Source of the DNA: an uncultured Thermomicrobia bacterium
Lineage (GTDB): Bacteria; Chloroflexota; Chloroflexia; Thermomicrobiales; JALYUS01
NCBI GenBank assembly: GCA_937968015.1
Contig: CALBSO010000092.1
Span: 1-53,443 of the forward strand
Reading direction: 5' to 3'
DNA: 53,443 bases
In this document: one piece after another, positions 1-7,853 of the stretch
Layout of the letters: each line of letters begins with the position of its first letter
Numbering within the stretch: the stretch's first letter is position 1
Position numbers and translations under genes: made by a program
The notes under the pieces: model-generated
What the model was told of the DNA's origin: nothing
What the model saw: only the letters and a program-made list of their open reading frames with translations
Databases searched by the model: none

Positions 1-62
1 TGTCGGCACTGCCCAACAAGCGCGTCGAGCGGACGCCGTGAGCTAGACTCATCCCGAAGCGA

Positions 63-257
63 ATGAGCGCCGCTCACGCGCAACACGTTGGGCTGCTGCT
101 GGTGCGCACGGGACACGCGGCCCACAACCTGGCCCTGCTGCGGCGCATTGCGCTGACGCTCCTGCAGCACGAGTCCACGGCCCGGTGCGGGATCAAAGCC
201 AAACGCCTCAAGGCCGGCTGGGATCACCGCTACTTGCTCCAGGTCCTCGCCAGCTGA
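63..257 (+). pseudogene. C-terminal remnant of an ISAs1-family transposase
   Basis: The 64-residue frame ends with NLALLRRIALTLLQ followed by GIKAKRLKAGWD and YLLQVL, which is the characteristic C-terminal tail of ISAs1-type (DDE) transposases. Only the last ~45 residues match. The frame is closed upstream by a TGA at 39-41, and the catalytic core is not in the window. The fragment is therefore either the end of a broken copy or a frameshifted end of an element beginning left of the window. No terminal inverted repeat was recognised downstream. The assignment rests on remembered family motifs, not a search. Confidence 0.75.
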
Positions 258-382
258 TTTAGATACGATTGCCCTGGGAAGGATAGACGCTTCTCCGGCG
301 GGAAACGTTGCGATGCACAGGGGTATTGTGTGGAATGTGCATGAACGATGGATGAACGAGCGGTGATGCCGCCGAAATGGGG

Positions 383-448
383 AACCTCACCCCCCGGCCC
401 CTCTCCATCGCGGGCGCCCGCGATGGAGAGGGGCCGGGGGGTGAGGTT
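383..448. repeat. perfect 66-nt palindrome, CCTCACCCCCC/GGGGGGTGAGG repeat family
   Basis: Two 33-nt arms (383-415 and 416-448) are exact reverse complements with no spacer. The outer part (AACCTCACCCCCCGGCCCCT) recurs with variation at 15811-15866, 20905-20956, 36241-36282 and 45378-45420. Here it lies two bases beyond the stop codon of the VWA gene, so its RNA could form a very stable hairpin at the 3' end of that operon. Confidence 0.9.
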
Positions 449-450
449 GA

Positions 451-3132
451 TTACCGCAAACTCGGTGGTGGTTGGCGGGGTGGCGCGCGACGGCGTGATG
501 GGCGGCGGGCACGCATCAGGCGGCGGACGCCGTTCGTTTGCCCGCTCCGTCGCCGATTCGGCGCGAGGGAGAGGCGCAGGCCGAGATCCACGAGGAAGAG
601 GACGAGCGCGGCGACAGCGAACCAGCCCCACCACTCGCGGAAGCGCGTGATCGTTCCCGCTTTGCCGCCCGCGTCCGTCACTTCATTCGGGCTGGCGAGA
701 ACCGAGCCGCCCGTCAGCGCGGCAATATCGCTGAGCAGGGCCGCGCCGCCGGGGGCGGGGGCATATTCCGCCGAATATGGCACGGCGAACCCGCCCTCCC
801 GCTGGGCGCTCGTGCCGCCCGGCCGCTGCTGCGCGAGTGAGAGGCGGTACGCGCCCGGCGCTGCCGCCTGCACATGGACTTCGTATCTGCCCGGCCCAAC
901 CTGGGGCAGGCGAACCGGGAACGACTTCCCGTCCGGCGTGACGAGCGTGCCCGTCACGGGGATGCTGTTGACGAATCGCCCATCCACGTCCGTTGCGTCC
1001 ACGCCGATGATTACCTGGTCGCCCTCGGCATGCGTGTCCACGGTGAGGGCGGCGGTGTTCGGGTCCGGCAGCGCCCAGAGGAGCGCCTGATGCCAGAATT
1101 GCGCGTACTTCGCCCATGTTAGCCATTGCTTGGCGAAGACCGTGCCCGTGTCCGGCATCCACGCGACAACGCGGCCGAGGCCGTATTGCCACTGGGCGAG
1201 AATCGGGTCCTTCTGGCCGGATTCGAGGATGACGTCCGCGTTCGGCTTCGCTTCCGTCACCTGATAGCCGTCGAGATTCGGCAGTTCCTCGGGGCGGATA
1301 TCGCCGATGATCGGGCTTGGCTTAATGACCGCCGCATGGAAGTTGCCGATGCGGGTCGGCTGCTTGCCCGCCGATTGCGCCTCATTCAAGGTAATCTGCG
1401 GGATCTGATCCGCTGAAGCGGCGAAGTAGTACTTTCCGCCGCCGATGTCCGCGAGGTGTTGCAGCAGTTTCGTGTCCGCATCGTTGCCGATGGCGATCGT
1501 CGTGAAGGTGATGCCGAGGTTGCGCATCTGGTCAATCAGCGTTTCGTAGTCGCTGCGCCCCTGCGATTCCCCGTCGGTCATCAGGACGATGTGCTTGATG
1601 TTCGCCGTCGAACCGCGCATCAAGTCGAGCATCTTTGCCATGCCGGCATAGATGTCCGTGCCGCCGTCCGCCCGGATGCCATTGATCGCCTGATGGATGA
1701 GCGTGCGGTTATCAGTGAGCGCCTGGAGGGGGACGATGGTGTCCGCGCTATCATTGAAGACGACAACGGATGCCTCGTCTCCCGTCTTTAGGGCATCAAT
1801 GCCGATATTCGCCGCCGTCCGGGCGAGGGCGATTTTCGGGTCCTTGCTCCCTTCGCCGAAATCCATACTGCCGGAGTGGTCAATGATGATGCCGAGCGCG
1901 ACCTGATCGTGCTGGTTGCCGGGGGCATAGCCCATCTTGACGGGGAGGGCCTGCTCCAACGGCGTGTCGAAGTACGCGCCGGAGCCATAGGAGTTGTTGC
2001 CGCCGATCACGATCAGGCCCCGCCCGTTCGCGCGGACGGATTGCTGGATCGTCGTCATCTGGTCAACTGAGAGGTCCTTCGCGTTCACATCCACGAGGGC
2101 GATGGCGTCCACATCGCTCAATGAGGAGAGGCGGGATTGGATATCCTTCGGAGCCTTGATCGTCACATTCACGCCGGTTGCCGCCAGTGCGTCCGCCACC
2201 GGCTTGGCTTCGCCCGCGACACCCTCGATGAGTAGGACGTTCGGCTTGCCGCGCACGGTCGTCACGACGCTCAGGCGGTCGTTTTCCGGGATGCGATTCT
2301 CACCCTCGGTCACCTGCACGGCGGCGCTGATGACGTGCGTGCCGGGAGCGAGGTTGGGGAGCGTGCTGCTATACCCGGCATTGCCATCCGCCGCCGTGAT
2401 CGCCGCGTTTTGCACTTCCTGGCCGTCGACACTGATATGGACACTCCCTTTCCACGGGTTATTGCCGGTCAGGTTGACGCGCAGTGGCAAAGTATCGCCG
2501 CCCCAGAGGGACTCCGGTACATCTACCGTCGCCACACGCACATCCAGCGGGAAAGCGAGGTCGTCCACCTTCACGGGGGAGATGCGCACACCATCGCTCG
2601 CTGCCGCCTCACTCTCGGCACGGGCATCGCTCGTGTTCTCCTGCCCATCGGAAAGGAGGAAGACCTGCCCGCCACCGCCCCGCGCGAGGATGGCCCGCGC
2701 GAGCCGGATGCCCGCCGCGATGTTCGTATGATCGCGATCCACCGTCGCTTCGGTCAGACCGGCGGCGATGCGCGCCGGGTCACGCGGCGTCGTGCCGGGC
2801 GAGAAGACGACCGTCGCCTTGCCGCCGAAGGCAACGATGCCCGCGCGCGTGCCGCTGGCGAGATGATCAATCGTGTCGTTGATGAAGCGGGCCTGGCCGG
2901 CTGTCGCGGATTGCGGGATCGAGCCGGAGCGATCAACGACGAAGACGACGCTCTTGCCGGTGACTTCGTATGCGGTGATTGGGCCGGCAATCGCGATGAC
3001 GACGCAACTGACCGCGAGCAGCCGGACGAAGGCGGCAGGGAGCGCGACACGGCGGCCACGCAATGCGGGCACGATGATGAGGAGCGCGATGGGGATGATG
3101 AGCCAGAGGATCTCTGGGCGGCGGAGTGTCAT
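451..3132 (-). CDS. membrane protein with two VWA domains and a glutamine-amidotransferase-like segment
   Basis: This 893-residue protein starts with two hydrophobic segments (about residues 8-25 and 35-55). It continues with a first VWA domain carrying a MIDAS-like DRSGS (~68), then a beta-rich stretch and a class-I-amidotransferase-like Rossmann segment (~295-375). A second VWA domain follows with IIDHSGSMDFG (~415). A C-terminal transmembrane helix lies near residues 835-855, with a basic tail behind it. Such double-VWA proteins occur in BatA/DUF58 clusters and are thought to assemble metal-dependent envelope complexes; the substrate is unknown. The start codon overlaps the stop of the upstream gene by 4 bp (ATGA), implying translational coupling. 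It is the last gene of a five-gene operon. Confidence 0.88.
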   Translation of the reverse strand: MTLRRPEILWLIIPIALLIIVPALRGRRVALPAAFVRLLAVSCVVIAIAGPITAYEVTGKSVVFVVDRSGSIPQSATAGQARFINDTIDHLASGTRAGIVAFGGKATVVFSPGTTPRDPARIAAGLTEATVDRDHTNIAAGIRLARAILARGGGGQVFLLSDGQENTSDARAESEAAASDGVRISPVKVDDLAFPLDVRVATVDVPESLWGGDTLPLRVNLTGNNPWKGSVHISVDGQEVQNAAITAADGNAGYSSTLPNLAPGTHVISAAVQVTEGENRIPENDRLSVVTTVRGKPNVLLIEGVAGEAKPVADALAATGVNVTIKAPKDIQSRLSSLSDVDAIALVDVNAKDLSVDQMTTIQQSVRANGRGLIVIGGNNSYGSGAYFDTPLEQALPVKMGYAPGNQHDQVALGIIIDHSGSMDFGEGSKDPKIALARTAANIGIDALKTGDEASVVVFNDSADTIVPLQALTDNRTLIHQAINGIRADGGTDIYAGMAKMLDLMRGSTANIKHIVLMTDGESQGRSDYETLIDQMRNLGITFTTIAIGNDADTKLLQHLADIGGGKYYFAASADQIPQITLNEAQSAGKQPTRIGNFHAAVIKPSPIIGDIRPEELPNLDGYQVTEAKPNADVILESGQKDPILAQWQYGLGRVVAWMPDTGTVFAKQWLTWAKYAQFWHQALLWALPDPNTAALTVDTHAEGDQVIIGVDATDVDGRFVNSIPVTGTLVTPDGKSFPVRLPQVGPGRYEVHVQAAAPGAYRLSLAQQRPGGTSAQREGGFAVPYSAEYAPAPGGAALLSDIAALTGGSVLASPNEVTDAGGKAGTITRFREWWGWFAVAALVLFLVDLGLRLSLAPNRRRSGQTNGVRRLMRARRPSRRRAPPRQPPPSLR

Positions 3133-5141
3133 GACGCGCGTCCCTTCGAGTGCTGAGACGAGAATCCGCGCCGCCTGGTACTCAGCACTTTCCTCTCAGC
3201 ATTTCGTTTGCGGCTAATGAGCAGCCACTCGGCGGCCAGCAAAACCACTACCCCGGCGAGCAGCCAGGACGCGACGCCGACACCGCGCCGCTGCGGTGCG
3301 TCGGCGGCCTGCGCCGTATTCGCGCCACCGGCGATGGAGGAGAGGTCAATCGCGTGGCCGGGCCGCAGGTCGGATTCCAGTTCGTCACCGACATTGACCG
3401 TGAAGGCGTCGGTCAGGAGGTCCTTGCCCCCACCAGTATAAACGACTTGATACGTACCGGGGGTTTCCGTCGCACCGAAAGGGATCGGCGTCCGATCCGC
3501 GCTGACCGGGAAGGTGCGGCTCTTGCCGTCCGGTCGCGTTACGGTCACGCGCTCCGCTCCCTCGACCGGCGGGATGGCGACGGTGTTTCCCGGCGTCACG
3601 CTGCCGGGCAGCGCCGGTGGTACGAGGTATTCCGTGATGTTCGCGATCAGTACCGGGAAGGCCACGCGCGATATCAAATTCGTCGCGTCCGGCGCGAGCG
3701 GCGCGGTGAGGACAACGATGCGCCGCCCATTCTGCTCGCCGCTGAGGAGAAGCGGCCCCTCGTCGGTCTCAATCAGCGCGCTCGCCCACGGCGGCGGCGC
3801 GACGAGCGGCAGGCGATTGAAGCGGATACCCGCGAAGTCCACATTTTTCAGCAGGATGTCGCGCGTGCCTGCGTCGGTCAGGCGAGGTGGCGAGACGAGG
3901 CTGGAGACGCCCGTTACGTTGAGGAGTGGCCCGCCCGCCTGCGGGTTGACGACGAGCACCGGCGTCCGCGCGGGGAGATTCGCCAGGTTGGGCGCGACAC
4001 CGTCCAGAACGAGGAAACTGCCGCCGAGTGAGGCGAGATCGGGCTTCTCCGCCGCGTCGTGGACTTCGAGTTTGATGTTCGGCGAGACCTTGAGCGCGCG
4101 GACGAGCGGCGTATCCGCGCCGGGCTGCGTCGTGACGAGCACGGCGCGGGAGCCGCGTCCGCCCCGCGCGATGACTTCCGCGACGTTATCCGCCGGGAAG
4201 GCGTCTGGTTGGGGCGTGCGCGCTTCGAGTCTCGCCTTCGTCGTACCCTTCGGCATTGTGTAGGTGCGCTCGATCGTTTGGCCGGGGGCAATCGTCACCT
4301 GTTCTTCGGCGGAGGCGATGTCGTTGAAGAAGGGGCGGAGCGTCACTGTCGCGGGCGTAGCGGCGTAGTTCGCGACGCGTGTGAAAAACTCCTCCTGGTC
4401 CGCGTTGCGCTGCGAGGAGCGGGTGGAGGCTTGGGTAATCGCCACATTCGCCGTCGCTGACGGGTTCTCGCCCTGCGTCACATCCTCGACGCGAATGGAG
4501 GCGGGGACCTTGTCATCCGGGTTGAGTGCGCCGGCGCCGAGCAGGTTGCCGTCCGTGATGACGACGACTTCATTGCGCTGCTGCGGGTTGAGGAGCGGGC
4601 GGAGCACGCCGAGCGCGTCCTGGAAGTCCGCGTGCCCACCGGGGAGCGCGAGCGCGTTCAACTTCTCTTGGAGGGCCAGTTGCTCCACACCATCACCCGC
4701 GCCGAGTATCCGCACTTCGCTGCCAAGCACCATCACGGTCGCCGTCTCATCAGCGGCGAGGCCACCGATCAGCGTCGCCGCCCGCTCCTTCGCCTTCGCG
4801 AAGCGCGTCGGGGCGATGTCCGTCGCGCCCATGCTCGATCCGCCATTGAGGACGATGAAGAGCTGCTTCGCGCCACCGGAGGGACGCAGAAAGCCGACAT
4901 TGAGGAGCGGCCGGGCGAGCGCGCCGACGAGGATAAGCGCGATCAGCATCTGCGCGAGCATCAGCCAGGTGAGTGGCGGACGGCGGCGGTGGAAATGGCG
5001 GCCCCGCTCGCTCGTCGCCTCGGACCAGAAGCGGAGCGTCGGCACCGGGAATGTGTCCGGCGCGTCCTCGCGCATATAGAGGGCGTAGATGACCGGCAGC
5101 GCGATGAGGCCGAGCAAGGCGAGGGGCGCGAGGAGCGTCAT
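3129..5141 (-). CDS. BatA N-terminal / VWA-like membrane protein
   Basis: The 670-residue protein begins with the BatA (aerotolerance regulator) N-terminal pattern: a hydrophobic helix at ~3-22, the motif PVIYALYMR, and a second helix at ~60-80. A VWA-like domain follows at ~92-200, in which the usual DxSxS is changed to LNGGSSMG, so metal binding is doubtful. A long beta-rich region comes next and a final transmembrane helix (~620-640). It overlaps both neighbours by 4 bp (5138-5141 and 3129-3132). The last ~20 residues are encoded by a small hairpin repeat (3149-3189), which has probably replaced the original C-terminus. Role: envelope-associated partner of the adjoining VWA and DUF58 proteins. 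Confidence 0.87.
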   Translation of the reverse strand: MTLLAPLALLGLIALPVIYALYMREDAPDTFPVPTLRFWSEATSERGRHFHRRRPPLTWLMLAQMLIALILVGALARPLLNVGFLRPSGGAKQLFIVLNGGSSMGATDIAPTRFAKAKERAATLIGGLAADETATVMVLGSEVRILGAGDGVEQLALQEKLNALALPGGHADFQDALGVLRPLLNPQQRNEVVVITDGNLLGAGALNPDDKVPASIRVEDVTQGENPSATANVAITQASTRSSQRNADQEEFFTRVANYAATPATVTLRPFFNDIASAEEQVTIAPGQTIERTYTMPKGTTKARLEARTPQPDAFPADNVAEVIARGGRGSRAVLVTTQPGADTPLVRALKVSPNIKLEVHDAAEKPDLASLGGSFLVLDGVAPNLANLPARTPVLVVNPQAGGPLLNVTGVSSLVSPPRLTDAGTRDILLKNVDFAGIRFNRLPLVAPPPWASALIETDEGPLLLSGEQNGRRIVVLTAPLAPDATNLISRVAFPVLIANITEYLVPPALPGSVTPGNTVAIPPVEGAERVTVTRPDGKSRTFPVSADRTPIPFGATETPGTYQVVYTGGGKDLLTDAFTVNVGDELESDLRPGHAIDLSSIAGGANTAQAADAPQRRGVGVASWLLAGVVVLLAAEWLLISRKRNAERKVLSTRRRGFSSQHSKGRAS
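3149..3189. repeat. short inverted repeat inside the 3' end of the BatA-like gene
   Basis: AGTGCTGAG (3149-3157) is the reverse complement of CTCAGCACT (3181-3189). This is the same heptamer-like unit (CTCAGNN) seen in several intergenic spacers of the window, here translated as part of the basic C-terminal tail. Confidence 0.6.
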
Positions 5142-6094
5142 TCCAACACCCCCTGCGCGATCAGCGTGCGGGTCGCGAGGTCCTCGAAGGGGATATCGGT
5201 TGCGACGCGGACATACGTGATGTTGTACCGATTGCAGTACCCCTCGACCTCCGTCAGCCAGGCGTCGAACCGCTCCTGGTAGGTGGCGAACGTCTCGGGC
5301 GTCGGGCGGATACGGATGCGCTCTCCGCTCTCCGCGTCCTCCAATTCAACATCGCTGTCGAGCGTTGGATGTAGTTCCCACGGCGAGAGTGTGTGAAGAA
5401 TGACGATCTGCCAACCGCGCTCAATGAGGATCGCGAAGGCATGTTCCATGCTCGTCGTGGTGAGCAGATCGGAGAAGAGAACCAGGTAGCCGGGTCGTCG
5501 GCTCGTGTTCACATAGGCGCGCAGCGTGTGCGCGAGGTCAGTCGCTCCATCATCCGGCGGCAGGGAGGCGAGGAAGTGGAACAGTCCCGCCGCGCGCGCG
5601 CGGCCCTGGAGCGGGCCGAGCGTCCGCCCCGTCTCTCCGACGAAGGGCGCGACGGTGACGCGGTCGAAACCGGCGAGAGCGAGGTAGCCGAGCGCTGCCG
5701 CCGCCCGTTTGGCATAGAGGAATTTGTTTGGCTCGCCCCAATCCATCGAGCGGGAGCGATCCACCAGGAGATGCACGGCGAGATCAATATTCACCTCGCT
5801 CAGCCGCACGAACATCTCGCCCATGCGGGCGTAGATGTTCCAGTCCACGCGGCGGAAATCATCGCCCGGCGTATAGGGCTTGTAGTCCGCGAACTCCGGC
5901 GACGTGCCCCTGCGGATGCTCCGATGCTCCCCCGCGATCCCATGCGTGAACGACCGGCGCGACCGGAGTTGCAGCCTCTCAAGGCGGCGCAGGAACGCCT
6001 CATCCAGCAGGGGAGGGCTGAGGGCTGAGGATTGAGGACTACGTTGTTTATCGCCGCGCGTTGCCACCATTGCTTTACCGTATCCCCGATACAT
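5138..6094 (-). CDS. DUF58 domain-containing protein
   Basis: The protein has the DUF58 hallmarks: GEHRSIRRGTSPEFADYK, then YTPGDDFRRVDWN, then a VWA-like strand with VDRSRSMDWG. About 318 residues is normal for the family. DUF58 proteins accompany MoxR ATPases and VWA proteins in cofactor-insertion or envelope-assembly systems, and this one precedes two VWA/BatA-like genes with 4-bp overlap. The first ~30 residues before LLDEAFLRRLERL are encoded by a repeat (6021-6044) and are not part of the family. The start is uncertain: the ATG at 6094 or an internal ATG at 6070 (MVATRG) are both possible. No MoxR gene is present in the window. Confidence 0.92.
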   Translation of the reverse strand: MYRGYGKAMVATRGDKQRSPQSSALSPPLLDEAFLRRLERLQLRSRRSFTHGIAGEHRSIRRGTSPEFADYKPYTPGDDFRRVDWNIYARMGEMFVRLSEVNIDLAVHLLVDRSRSMDWGEPNKFLYAKRAAAALGYLALAGFDRVTVAPFVGETGRTLGPLQGRARAAGLFHFLASLPPDDGATDLAHTLRAYVNTSRRPGYLVLFSDLLTTTSMEHAFAILIERGWQIVILHTLSPWELHPTLDSDVELEDAESGERIRIRPTPETFATYQERFDAWLTEVEGYCNRYNITYVRVATDIPFEDLATRTLIAQGVLE

Positions 6095-6152
6095 TGTCCT
6101 GATCGTAGAGCATCATTCTCCACGTAGTCCTCAGTCCTCAGTCCTCAGCCCT
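6021..6152. repeat. heptamer repeats in inverted arrangement around the DUF58 gene start
   Basis: AGGGCTGAGGATTGAGGACT (from 6021) and its near reverse complement, tandem AGTCCTC units at 6125-6147 ending in AGCCCT (6152), flank ~77 bases containing the start codon of the DUF58 gene. The left arm is translated as the N-terminal tail of that protein. The unit belongs to the same family as the heptamers at 7819, 15781, 19081 and 20964. Confidence 0.75.
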
Positions 6153-6159
6153 ATCTCCC

Positions 6160-7803
6160 TTATGGCTGCGTGAAGTAGCCCTGGACGACATCGCGACGAT
6201 CCCGCGGGACGCGGTTGGCGTCCGAGCTGGTCTGACCGACGTTACCTTGCTGGCCGGACTGCGGCGCGCTGTTCCCGCCGCCAAGCGAACTGCCCAGGTT
6301 CTGTGGGTTTCCGGTACCGCCGGGGAGGGGTTGAGACTGGCCGACCGGTTGGCCCGTGAGTGGCAGCGGATTCCCCGCGTTCCCGAGGTTCTGCGCCTGC
6401 GACGGATCGCCCGGCTGATAGGGGACGGGCTGGCCGAGACCCGCGCCGGTGCCATTCTGATTGTTCGCATTCTGGCTGCCATTCTGTGGCTTGCCGTTGG
6501 CGTCCTGTTGTCCTTGCGGGGTGCCATTCGCGCGTTGCTGCGCGTCCTGAATCGCGTTTGAAAGGTCCTGTTGCGAGCGGACCTGACCGCCCGTCTGCTG
6601 CACCTGGTTGGCGAGGTTGCGGATGGATTGCGACGCGTCGTTGCCGTTGCCTTGCTGCAAGGCCTGGGCGGCGTTCTTTTCCGCGTCGGTGAGGGGTTGG
6701 TTGCCGGACGTGTTCTGGTTCGCCGCCTGCTGGAGGTCATTAGCAATGTTCTTTTGCGCGTCCGGCGAGAGTTGGCTGAGGTTGCTCGCCACTTGCTGCA
6801 AATCCCGCGCGGCGGCGCTGTAGTCGCCGTTTTGGATGTCTTGTGCCACCTGCTTGGTCGCGGAGTTGTCATTCAGGGCGTCCGCCAGCCGTTGGAGATC
6901 CTGTTGGGCCTGCGCGGACTGCACAGCGAGTTGCTGCAACTGCTCCGGTGTCAATTGCTGGTCGCTGAGCGCCGTCTGATTGCCGTTCGCGTCCACGCCG
7001 GTCTGCGGTTGCTGCTGTTTGACGTCCGGCAACTTCGGCACAGGCGCGAAGGCGCGACGGTCGAGAGTATTGGAAATGAGGAGGAGCAAGACAACGCCGA
7101 GCGTGATGATCGCCAGCGCCAACGCCATCACCTGTTCCTGCGCGATGCGATGCAGGCGCAGGCGCTTTGCCCGGCCGATGCGATACGCGGTGCGGGCAGC
7201 GTGATTGAGGAGATGCGGCGCGAGTTGGCTATCCATCTCCCCCTGTGCCAGTTCGAGGCTGGTAGCGAGCGTGGCGTCCAGACGGTAGCCCTGATCGAGG
7301 AAGCGCGCGAGCCCCATGCGAGTCGGACGCTGTAACCAGGCATAGACGAAGGCGAGCGTGCCGATCATCGCAGCGGGCACGGCGATCGCCGCCGTCGCTG
7401 GCTGCGTCCCTTTGGCGATCGCGCCGAGGCAAACGAGGCTCGCCACGAGCGCGCTGAGCGAGAAGGCCCGGAGCGCGATCAGGAGCAGTCGCTGCCGCCA
7501 GATGCGATCCTGGATCTCCAGCATCCACTGAACGAAGCGCGTCGCCTCCAACCCGCGCCGCAAGACGGTCAGGCGGTTATCGCTCATCCCGCGTCGCGGC
7601 AGCGCCGGTGGCCGTAAATCGGTGCCGAACCAGAAGGGGAACCAGAGGGCGCGCCACGCGAGCGCGCCGAGTGCCATCTGTCGGTCGTGCTGAGCGCTGA
7701 GTGCGGGAGTTCGCGCGCCAAGCAGCGTCTGTCGGGCAGGCGCGGGCTTCCACATCTTCGGGAACGGTAATCCGATTGGTACTCTGCGCTGTTCAGTCGC
7801 CAC
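6160..7803 (-). CDS. membrane protein with Q/N-rich C-terminal half (VWA-operon component)
   Basis: The reading frame gives 547 residues. Transmembrane segments lie near residues 105-125, 132-155 and 225-245. They are followed by an extracytoplasmic low-complexity half rich in Gln, Asn, Gly and Pro, with a coiled-coil-like LQQLAVQSAQAQQDLQRL stretch. The extreme C-terminus DVVQGYFTQP resembles the conserved YRxxVxxYF tail of DUF4175-like proteins found beside DUF58/VWA genes. The GTG at 7803 opens the frame, but part of the N-terminus (around residue 35) is repeat-derived, and the ATG at 7587 (MSDNRLTVL) is a plausible true start. It sits between the DUF58 gene and the peptidase-MA-like gene, same strand. 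Confidence 0.72.
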   Translation of the reverse strand: MATEQRRVPIGLPFPKMWKPAPARQTLLGARTPALSAQHDRQMALGALAWRALWFPFWFGTDLRPPALPRRGMSDNRLTVLRRGLEATRFVQWMLEIQDRIWRQRLLLIALRAFSLSALVASLVCLGAIAKGTQPATAAIAVPAAMIGTLAFVYAWLQRPTRMGLARFLDQGYRLDATLATSLELAQGEMDSQLAPHLLNHAARTAYRIGRAKRLRLHRIAQEQVMALALAIITLGVVLLLLISNTLDRRAFAPVPKLPDVKQQQPQTGVDANGNQTALSDQQLTPEQLQQLAVQSAQAQQDLQRLADALNDNSATKQVAQDIQNGDYSAAARDLQQVASNLSQLSPDAQKNIANDLQQAANQNTSGNQPLTDAEKNAAQALQQGNGNDASQSIRNLANQVQQTGGQVRSQQDLSNAIQDAQQRANGTPQGQQDANGKPQNGSQNANNQNGTGAGLGQPVPYQPGDPSQAQNLGNAGNPLPLTGQPVGQSQPLPGGTGNPQNLGSSLGGGNSAPQSGQQGNVGQTSSDANRVPRDRRDVVQGYFTQP

Positions 7804-7818
7804 ATGATTCTCGCTTCT

Positions 7819-7853
7819 GATTACTCAGTACTCTGTACTCAGTACTCGTTACT
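7819..7853. repeat. tandem TACTCAG/TACTCNN heptamers
   Basis: The spacer between two operon genes consists almost entirely of TACTCAGTACTCTGTACTCA and further TACTC units. The upstream gene's stop codon lies in it. Same repeat type as at 19081-19112 and 45995-46055. Confidence 0.8.
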
